From contig JAISGE010000105.1 in assembly GCA_031263265.1 (NCBI GenBank), forward strand, positions 1 to 11,583: 11,583 nucleotides of DNA, in the 5' to 3' direction. The notes beneath the pieces are model-generated. The model was not told where the DNA came from. It searched no databases and saw nothing but the letters and a program-made list of their open reading frames with translations. The DNA is from Treponema sp. (lineage in GTDB: Bacteria > Spirochaetota > Spirochaetia > Treponematales > Breznakiellaceae). This document shows positions 7,049 through 11,583 of this stretch, in pieces. Made by a program: the position numbers and the translations under genes. Position 1 is the stretch's first letter; each line of letters begins with the position of its first letter.

Positions 7049-8992
7049 ATGGCTGTGATACAGCACCCTGATTCGGGTCTGATAATAGGAGATCCCCAGC
7101 AGCTTCCTTTTCCGGAAGATGACCAGGGTTTATCTGAAACCATGGTAGATACCGCCCTAGAGGCTATGATCCTCTCCCCTTCAGGGTGGCGGGGGATATT
7201 TGCCCGGGGAGGAGATGGGGAGTGTGCTACGGAAACCATTTCCGCGGCCCATAAGATAATCCTGGCGGCAGGGGCTGCGGTGTTTGCCCGCTATATAAAA
7301 AAACAGTACTACCCCAAAATCGGGAATACCTCTGGGCCAGTGCTTATTGTGGGTATGGATACCCGGCCCACAGGCAGGGCCATAGTGGATTTGCTTATCC
7401 GCGTCTTAGTAGCCCAAGGTTGCGGGGTTCGTTTTGCCTTTATTACTGCCGCACCTGAGATCATGGCCTATGCCCGGGCCTGCGGGCGCAAAGGGGAGGC
7501 AGCAGGTTTTGTGTATATTTCTGCAAGCCATAACCCTATCGGCCATAACGGCCTCAAATTCGGCCTTACCGACGGCGGAGTATTGCCTGCTGCCGCGGCG
7601 AATACCCTGATTGAGGATTTTCGGACCTTCATGGCCTATCCAGACCGGATCTCCCGGGCAAAAGCACTGGTACTTCAGGCAGACCAGGAGACTATGACCC
7701 AGATCTATACCGCGGCATCCCGCATCAAGGCGGAAGCCTATGCAGCCTATCTTAGCTTTACCAGGGAAGTGGTGTGCGGACAGGCTGAAGCCCGCGGGAG
7801 TATTTGGGAAGCTATGGCCCAAGGTTTACAAGCGGCCCCCTTGGGCATTGCTGCGGATCTCAATGGGTCCGCCCGAACCCTGTCCATTGACCGGGGTTTT
7901 CTTACTTCCTTAGGCATAGCTTACTATAGTTTTAATGATAAGCCTGGACTTATTGTCCACCGTATCGTCCCGGAAGGAACATCCCTAGAACCATGCCGGC
8001 AGTTTCTGGAAACGCTTCATCAACAGGACCCGTCTGTACTGGTAGCCTATGTACCAGACTGCGACGGAGACCGGGGGAACTTGGTGATCTGGGATGCAGG
8101 GATTAACCATGCCCGGTGCCTTGATGCCCAAGAGGTCTTTGCCTTAGCCTGTGTTGCGGAACTTGCCCATCTGGTCTGGACCGGGGAACTCAGGTATGAT
8201 GCTCAGGGTAAGGCGCTGGATAAGGTAGCGGTGGCGGTAAATGATCCGACTTCTCTACGGATTGACCGAATCGCCCGGGCCTTTGACGTGTCCCTTTTCC
8301 GGGCTGAAGTAGGGGAAGCCCATGTAGTGGGACTGGCCCGGCAGCTTCGGGACCAGGGGTATACCGTGCGGATCCTCGGTGAAGGTTCGGCAGGCGGAAA
8401 CATCACCCACCCCTCAGCAGTACGGGATCCTATCAATACGGTGATGGCTATCATCAAACTGCTTACCGTGAGGAATCAGGGGGAAAAGCAGGGATTTTTC
8501 AAGCTGTGGTGTGATCGTTCGGGTCAGGCCGGGATGTATCGGGCGGATTTTTCTCTTTCGGATATTATCGCGTCCCTTCCCCGGTTTGTAAGCACCGGTT
8601 CCTACACCCCGGAAGCGCTGCTGCAGGTTAAGACTTGGGATCATGGGCTGCTTAAAACCCGGTATCAACGGGTCTTTCTCCGGGAATGGGAGACCCAGAA
8701 AGAACAGCTTAAAACCCGGTATGGTATAACAGGCTGGGATGCAGCCTGTTATAATGGTATAGAAGAAAAGCGGGGGATTACCCGTTTTGGAGAAGCCTTG
8801 CGGGGCGGACTGAAGATCACCTTTACCAATCCTGAAGGTCAGCAGATCGCATCGATCTGGATGCGCGGTTCTGGAACCGAACCAGTATTCCGGGTCATGG
8901 CTGATGTAGAGGGTTCGGATACTAGCATGGAACAGGATCTTATCCAGTGGCAGCGACGTATGGTTATTGAGGCAGATCAAGCCCTTGATTAG
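7049..8992 (+). CDS. Phosphoglucomutase/phosphomannomutase family protein, long form
   Basis: A 647-residue alpha-D-phosphohexomutase; common members have 450-580. Signature elements occur in order: SASHNP with the phosphorylated S160, the Mg2+ loop D337-x-D339-x-D341-R342, the sugar-binding loop GEGSAGG at 444-450 (usually GEESGG), and the phosphate-binding loop RGSGTEP at 606-612. Near the N-terminus GWRG at 46-49 matches the family's GWRG motif. The segment VGEAHV (421-426) lacks the lysine of the usual VGxK. The enzyme would interconvert hexose 1- and 6-phosphates. The stretch between the sugar loop and the phosphate loop is about 155 residues, clearly longer than in short members, and holds the direct repeat and hairpin listed separately. 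The start is supported by AAGGAG 9 bases before ATG. The PUR-domain gene follows after 11 bases. Sugar specificity cannot be read from the sequence. Confidence 0.88.
   Translation: MAVIQHPDSGLIIGDPQQLPFPEDDQGLSETMVDTALEAMILSPSGWRGIFARGGDGECATETISAAHKIILAAGAAVFARYIKKQYYPKIGNTSGPVLIVGMDTRPTGRAIVDLLIRVLVAQGCGVRFAFITAAPEIMAYARACGRKGEAAGFVYISASHNPIGHNGLKFGLTDGGVLPAAAANTLIEDFRTFMAYPDRISRAKALVLQADQETMTQIYTAASRIKAEAYAAYLSFTREVVCGQAEARGSIWEAMAQGLQAAPLGIAADLNGSARTLSIDRGFLTSLGIAYYSFNDKPGLIVHRIVPEGTSLEPCRQFLETLHQQDPSVLVAYVPDCDGDRGNLVIWDAGINHARCLDAQEVFALACVAELAHLVWTGELRYDAQGKALDKVAVAVNDPTSLRIDRIARAFDVSLFRAEVGEAHVVGLARQLRDQGYTVRILGEGSAGGNITHPSAVRDPINTVMAIIKLLTVRNQGEKQGFFKLWCDRSGQAGMYRADFSLSDIIASLPRFVSTGSYTPEALLQVKTWDHGLLKTRYQRVFLREWETQKEQLKTRYGITGWDAACYNGIEEKRGITRFGEALRGGLKITFTNPEGQQIASIWMRGSGTEPVFRVMADVEGSDTSMEQDLIQWQRRMVIEADQALD
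8650..8722 (+). repeat. 16-bp direct repeat inside the phosphohexomutase gene
   Basis: GCTTAAAACCCGGTAT occurs at 8650-8665 and again at 8707-8722, 57 bases apart, so the repeat is in frame and gives LKTRY twice (residues 535-539 and 554-558). The intervening bases include the inverted repeat GGGTCT/AGACCC. The residues outside LKTRY are not similar, so this is not a plain tandem duplication of 19 codons. Confidence 0.8.
8725..8753. repeat. 12-bp perfect inverted repeat inside the phosphohexomutase gene
   Basis: TATAACAGGCTG (8725-8736) and CAGCCTGTTATA (8742-8753) are perfect complements around a 5-base loop (GGATG). The hairpin lies within codons for residues 559-569 and starts two bases after the second copy of the direct repeat. 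It does not disturb the frame and has no T-run behind it. Confidence 0.85.
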
Positions 8993-9003
8993 GGGAGGGG
9001 AAT

Positions 9004-9411
9004 ATGGGTATACGGGGAGAATTATTTTCAAAAAAGGTACTGTTACAGAACCGGACGTACTTCTTTAATGTGAAAGAAAACCGCATGGGAGACTTGTATC
9101 TCAACATTGTGGAAAGCAAGAACCGGGAACCTGAAGGTTTTGAACGTCAGTCGGTGATCCTCTTTGCCGAGGATATGCAGGCATTTCTCGCCGGGTTTGA
9201 CGAATCCCTACGGGTACTGGAAAAGGCAAACCGAGAGCGGAAACGAAGCGGGCCGCCCAAATCCCGGGTAGACCGGGATCCAGAACATCAAGGGGGCTGG
9301 AAATCCCCGGATCACTTCGGGGGTAAACAGAGCCTGGTGAAAAAGGGAAGCTTCCGGGGAGATGAACCGCCCCAGCGGAAGCTACGGGTAGTACGGCGCA
9401 AGAAACCGTAA
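9004..9411 (+). CDS. PUR-domain DNA/RNA-binding protein (BpuR-like)
   Basis: A 135-residue protein. Residues 3-74 form a PUR (purine-rich element binding) domain: IRGELFSKK, NRTYFFNVKENRMGDLYLNIVES and the FAEDMQAFL helix are typical. The Borrelia member of this family, BpuR, binds DNA and RNA and represses translation and transcription of selected genes. Residues about 75-135 are a polar tail rich in Arg, Lys, Gly and Pro, probably disordered and able to add nonspecific nucleic-acid contacts. A strong GGGAGGGG site precedes the ATG, 11 bases after the mutase stop, so the two genes are likely one transcript. The gene ends 18 bases before the GC-rich hairpin. The target of regulation is not evident. 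Confidence 0.88.
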   Translation: MGIRGELFSKKVLLQNRTYFFNVKENRMGDLYLNIVESKNREPEGFERQSVILFAEDMQAFLAGFDESLRVLEKANRERKRSGPPKSRVDRDPEHQGGWKSPDHFGGKQSLVKKGSFRGDEPPQRKLRVVRRKKP

Positions 9412-9429
9412 GCGGTGTTGCATAAAAAG

Positions 9430-9457
9430 GCCCCGGGGAAAGGAGTAACCCCGGGGC
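9430..9457 (-). terminator. Rho-independent terminator, probably bidirectional
   Basis: GCCCCGGGG (9430-9438) and CCCCGGGGC (9449-9457) form a perfect 9-bp stem with a 10-base loop. On the minus strand the stem is followed by CTTTTTATG, so the intrinsic terminator is best formed for the leftward pair of genes. It lies 18 bases after the PUR-domain gene and likely helps end that transcript too, although no T-run follows on the plus strand. Confidence 0.8.
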
Positions 9458-9467
9458 GCAATTATAA

Positions 9468-9489
9468 AGGAAGGAGGAATATGAAATAG
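9468..9489 (+). promoter_or_regulatory. Strong ribosome-binding site before a two-codon frame
   Basis: An AAGGAAGGAGGA stretch, a near-perfect match to the anti-Shine-Dalgarno sequence, is followed three bases on by ATG AAA TAG (9481-9489). After the TAG the frame stays open to a TAA at 9562-9564. This could be a start-stop regulatory element, the remains of a small gene broken by a nonsense change, or a chance purine run. No promoter is evident between it and the terminator hairpin just upstream. Confidence 0.35.
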
Positions 9490-9540
9490 TACAAACACGT
9501 ACCTATTTTTATAACAATAGACTGGGTAAAAAGTAACAAA

Positions 9541-9813
9541 TCAGCTTGGATTTATCGTTATTAATAAAGCCTTCCATTGGGCAATGGTATGTTCATAGGC
9601 GGCAATGGTGGCTGCCAAGGTAATGTCCTGGACTTCACCCCGGCCTCCCCAATCAGCACCGTCCATGTGGTAGAGGTGCTGTAAGACGCCTTCTAGGTCT
9701 GCTATAGTACAGCTTGGATCCGCTTCTCTTCGGCGCTGGATCCCTCGGACTTCTGCTTCAAAGGTTTCTTTATATTTTATATCCCGCCAATCCACTGATG
9801 TACCCATGCTCAT
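9541..9813 (-). CDS. Conserved-looking small protein of unknown function
   Basis: A 90-residue protein, probably cytoplasmic, with no signal peptide or membrane segment. The C-terminal half (from about residue 40) has the regular pattern of a helical domain and the striking stretch GADWGGRGEVQDI at 52-64. I have the impression of similar short proteins in other treponemes but cannot name a family or a function. Its ATG overlaps the stop of the YD-repeat protein gene as ATGA, so the two are translationally coupled. A second in-frame ATG lies two codons later. The GC-rich terminator follows 84 bases after its stop. Confidence 0.75.
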   Translation of the reverse strand: MSMGTSVDWRDIKYKETFEAEVRGIQRRREADPSCTIADLEGVLQHLYHMDGADWGGRGEVQDITLAATIAAYEHTIAQWKALLITINPS

Positions 9814-10838
9814 GTTCCCGGTTCATAGGTAATGAGGCGTTTTATCGTCAGACCAGGACTCGGTACCAAAACCCCTAAGCGACGAATCATCCGTATTTCC
9901 TGCCGTTCTGTCCAATTACCCCGCTTATCCAGGGTATACTCATACCGGGAATCTGCTACTGTTTCTGAATTGGAAGCGGATCTTTCGACTATACGAACGA
10001 GAAACCCTTTTTCATCCCATTGCAAACTATACTGCTCGGGAGAACCTTCACGCCCTTGACATTCCCAGTATCGGGGATAACTGGGGTGGTAATCTTTTTG
10101 GTCATTCTTCTGATAATAAAGGGCTGAACATCTGCCCTGGTCAGTAACGATTTCTGAAACATTGCCAAAACTATCGTACTCATACCATGCTCTTGTTTCA
10201 TCCCCTTCAGTATAACTCACCAGGCTCTCGATACGTGGATCTTCGCCGGCATACCGGGCATGGGAGCTAAAGAAGCCCAGGGCCTTTCCCACTGGATCAT
10301 ACCAGGTTTCGGAAATCCCCAGATGATCTGATTGTAAGGCTATGAAATAGACCTGTTCCCCTCCGGTAAGCCGTGCCAGAGATCGATGAGGATCCTCATG
10401 GCTGATGACTTCAAGATTCCAGGAACTATCCGTCTTAATGGTAAGGCTTTTTATTTTTTTCGCTGTTCTCAGCACGGTCTGTACCTGGGCAAAGGATCCC
10501 TGTAACCAAACTGGAAATTCCACTAAGGAACCGTTTTTCCAGCAGACCCGATACTTCGTTCCTTCAAGGATCAGGGTAATCGCTGCGGGCTTACCGGTTC
10601 TAAGCGTAAAGGCATCGGGAGGTATTGTTACCCCCCAATCTGGACGCCAGGCAATGTCTTTTTGGCCGGCGATCAATAGAATCGGCCCCAAGGGGAAAGG
10701 AGCCCCTTGCAGGGATTCCTGATCACCGTCCTGTTCCGCGGGTACCTGCGCTCCGGTATCTTGTCCCGGTACAAAACAGGGAACCCCTACTCCGAGAAAA
10801 ACAACAAAAACAAGGGTAAAAGAAAAAGGTCTACGCAT
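9810..10838 (-). CDS. Exported protein with YD-repeat-like (RHS-like) motifs
   Basis: A 342-residue protein with an N-terminal signal sequence: MRRP, a hydrophobic core at residues 6-20, then C21 in GVPC. Cleavage by signal peptidase I near 25-26 is likely. GVPC is a poor lipobox, although spirochaete lipoboxes are loose, so a lipoprotein is possible. The C-terminal half contains several motifs of the YD-repeat form (aromatic-x-aromatic-D-x2-G-N/x): WYDPVGK at 179-185, YEYDSFGNVSEIV at 219-231, LQWDEKGFLVRIV at 272-284 and YEYTLDKRGNWTER at 299-312. These build beta-strand repeats in RHS/YD proteins, but this is far too short to be a toxin shell. It probably acts in the periplasm or at the outer surface; the role is unknown. 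AGGA lies close before the ATG. It is coupled to the downstream 90-residue gene. Confidence 0.8.
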   Translation of the reverse strand: MRRPFSFTLVFVVFLGVGVPCFVPGQDTGAQVPAEQDGDQESLQGAPFPLGPILLIAGQKDIAWRPDWGVTIPPDAFTLRTGKPAAITLILEGTKYRVCWKNGSLVEFPVWLQGSFAQVQTVLRTAKKIKSLTIKTDSSWNLEVISHEDPHRSLARLTGGEQVYFIALQSDHLGISETWYDPVGKALGFFSSHARYAGEDPRIESLVSYTEGDETRAWYEYDSFGNVSEIVTDQGRCSALYYQKNDQKDYHPSYPRYWECQGREGSPEQYSLQWDEKGFLVRIVERSASNSETVADSRYEYTLDKRGNWTERQEIRMIRRLGVLVPSPGLTIKRLITYEPGT

Positions 10839-10898
10839 ATATTCCTAAGTATACTCGATAAGCCCTATCAGAGCAATTACGATCCTAAACAAATACTC

Positions 10899-10932
10899 AA
10901 GAAAACAAGAGAAACAGCCGATAAAGCTGTTT
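10899..10932 (-). terminator. Hairpin with U-rich tail, likely terminator or attenuator
   Basis: Read on the minus strand, AAACAGC (10932-10926), a 7-base loop and GCTGTTT (10918-10912) form a perfect 7-bp stem, followed by CTCTTGTTTTCTT. It would end leftward transcription coming from the tRNA side. It lies about 70 bases before the exported-protein gene, so it could instead act as an attenuator in that gene's leader. Confidence 0.5.
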
Positions 10933-11090
10933 ATGACGCTTAGGTGGGCATAACAGGGCTTTGCGAAGGAAGATCGCCTGGGGAAAGGTATACCGGGAAT
11001 AGCGGCTAAAACCACGGGATGATGGGCTTATGGCTCACGCCTGATTGACGGGCTGAAAAAATCCTTGGCAGGGAGATTGCTGTACACCCC
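10905..11090 (-). ncRNA. Possible structured RNA between tRNA-Leu and the exported-protein gene
   Basis: About 300 bases (10839-11141) hold no convincing gene. On the minus strand the stretch has many short complementary blocks and ends in a hairpin with a U-rich tail. Two segments recall conserved parts of 6S RNA: GTGAGCCATAAG (near 11037-11026) and TATGCCCACCTAAG (near 10952-10939), about 90 bases apart and in the order and rough spacing seen in E. coli 6S. A closing stem is not obvious by eye and no own promoter is clear, so it might be processed from the tRNA transcript or be a long leader of the exported-protein gene. Strand and identity are uncertain. Confidence 0.25.
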
Positions 11091-11096
11091 AATTCG

Positions 11097-11134
11097 AAAA
11101 AACCAATTCTTTGTTTTGTAATATAAGGAATTAA
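11097..11134 (-). terminator. Weak terminator-like hairpin after tRNA-Leu
   Basis: On the minus strand TTAATTC (11134-11128) pairs with GAATTGG (11109-11103), including two G-U pairs, around an 18-base loop and is followed by six T (11102-11097). The stem is AT-rich and the loop long, so read-through into the region beyond is likely. Confidence 0.35.
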
Positions 11135-11141
11135 ATATCTC

Positions 11142-11223
11142 TGCGGCGAAGAAGACTTGAACTTCCATACCTCTCGGCACCAGCACCTCAAGCTGGCGTG
11201 TCTACCAATTCCACCATCGCCGC
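11142..11223 (-). tRNA. trnL: tRNA-Leu (anticodon GAG)
   Basis: An 82-base tRNA with a 7-bp acceptor stem (GCGGCGA/TCGCCGC, discriminator A), the D-loop run AATTGGTAGA, an anticodon stem CCAGC/GCTGG and the loop TTGAGGT, so the anticodon is GAG (plus-strand 11187-11189), reading CUC and CUU. The long variable arm (TGCCGAGAGGTAT) is that of a class II tRNA, as expected for leucine. The T-arm carries GTTCAAGTC. The CCA end is not encoded and must be added after transcription. Confidence 0.96.
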
Positions 11224-11247
11224 ATTAGGATCTATTAATTGTTTTTA

Positions 11248-11276
11248 ATAATAACAATTTTATACTGGTATGTCAA
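11248..11276 (-). promoter_or_regulatory. Strong sigma70 promoter of tRNA-Leu
   Basis: On the minus strand TTGACA (11276-11271), a 17-base spacer and TATTAT (11253-11248) give a near-consensus promoter. Transcription would start near 11241, about 18 bases before the tRNA. A second TTGACA at 11286-11281 with TAAAAT at 11262-11257 (18-base spacer) gives an overlapping promoter. The IS end is only 7 bases beyond the second -35 box, so the insertion left both promoters intact but replaced whatever lay upstream. Confidence 0.8.
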
Positions 11277-11292
11277 GCCCTGTCAAAGCGTT

Positions 11293-11583
11293 TGTAGTTA
11301 ATCAGCGATAAGTTCACCCTTAAGAATAATCAGGGAAAATTGCACCCCCCTGATAAAATGAAAGGATGAAATACATGATGAGTAAAACAGAGTTAGGGAA
11401 ACTGGCCATAATACAGGGGGCCGTGGAGGGAGTTTACACCGTTAAAGAAGCCGCCCTGCGGTTGCATTTGGGAGAGCGGCGGATAAAGCAACTGAAAAAA
11501 GAATTTCGGTTGCACGGGGAAGGGGCAGTGATCCACGGGAACGCGGGGAAACATCCGGCAAATTATACCGATGAAACGCTCAG
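11293..11583 (+). mobile_element. Right insertion sequence copy, 5' part only
   Basis: The IS begins at 11293, where identity with the reverse complement of 1-119 starts. Its 82 non-coding bases are the same as in the left copy except for a C-run of six instead of eight. The transposase gene follows and runs off the window. Target-site duplications cannot be seen because the far end is missing. Confidence 0.88.
11375..11583 (+). CDS. Transposase, N-terminal part (ISNCY/IS1202-like), cut by window edge
   Basis: Sixty-nine codons remain. Residues about 15-45 form a helix-turn-helix (VKEAALRLHLGERRIKQLKK) followed by a GxGAVIHGNAGKHP segment, the usual start of IS1202/ISNCY transposases and close to that of IS481-type ones, which bind the IS ends through this domain. 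The catalytic DDE part is outside the window. AAAGGA lies 8 bases before the ATG at 11375. An in-frame ATG at 11366 is possible but overlaps that site. Nothing in the visible part is broken. Confidence 0.82.
   Translation, partial: MMSKTELGKLAIIQGAVEGVYTVKEAALRLHLGERRIKQLKKEFRLHGEGAVIHGNAGKHPANYTDETL

Noticed and set aside
10988..10995. GGTATACC palindrome in the non-coding stretch
   Set aside because: An 8-base self-complementary word is expected by chance and has no partner site.
10845..11020. Open frame on the minus strand with a hydrophobic C-terminal part, about 55 codons from a GTG
   Set aside because: No ribosome-binding site, no likely start codon, and it runs through the terminator-like hairpin; treated as chance.
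11006..11191. 61-codon minus-strand frame overlapping tRNA-Leu
   Set aside because: Its first third is tRNA sequence, so it cannot be a normal coding region.
1..11583. Composite transposon carrying the whole window
   Set aside because: The cargo is chromosomal in character (tRNA, repair helicase, mutase) with no resistance, toxin or phage genes; two independent insertions or an assembly break explain the ends better.
1..11583. CRISPR array, phage genes, toxin-antitoxin or restriction system
   Set aside because: No regularly spaced repeats were seen and none of the coding regions has motifs of such systems.

Overview
The window looks like a piece of a spirochaete chromosome, most likely a Treponema of the termite-gut kind. 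This rests on recognition of protein families, not on a search: a PUR-domain nucleic-acid-binding protein of the spirochaete type, a [FeFe]-hydrogenase fused to a chemoreceptor domain, a small conserved-looking protein of a kind I associate with Treponema, and a moderately GC-rich base composition. The genes in between are compact and ordinary for a chromosome rather than for a plasmid or phage.

Layout. Both ends lie inside copies of one insertion sequence in opposite orientation. The left copy (1-119) points left and the right copy (11293-11583) points right, and each keeps only the 5' end of its transposase gene. This is what a draft contig broken at a repeat would look like. Between them are: a JAMM/RadC-like domain fused to a DinG/XPD-type Fe-S helicase (207-2705, +); a soluble [FeFe]-hydrogenase/methyl-accepting fusion, probably an H2 sensor (2912-4996, +); a leftward pair of a Gfo/Idh/MocA oxidoreductase and a CPBP (CAAX-type) membrane protease (6830-5056, -); a rightward pair of an unusually long phosphohexomutase and a PUR-domain protein (7049-9411, +); a strong GC hairpin terminator (9430-9457) shared by converging transcription; a leftward pair of an exported YD-repeat-like protein and a 90-residue unknown protein with ATGA overlap (10838-9541, -); an approximately 300-base non-coding stretch that may hold a structured RNA; and tRNA-Leu(GAG) with a near-consensus promoter (11223-11142, -).

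How the genes relate. They do not form one pathway. The hydrogenase fusion carries every module needed to turn H2 or redox state into a chemotaxis signal through CheA/CheW, but no hydrogenase maturation or che genes are nearby. The helicase would act in DNA repair or replication. The mutase is sugar-phosphate metabolism, tightly coupled (11 bases) to a nucleic-acid-binding regulator. The YD-repeat protein is exported.

Points most worth a second look: the JAMM-helicase fusion, the loss of the proton-relay cysteine in the hydrogenase module, the IS ends whose non-coding part is identical while the start of the coding part has diverged, a 12-bp perfect hairpin next to a 16-bp in-frame direct repeat inside the mutase gene, and the structured non-coding region next to the tRNA.
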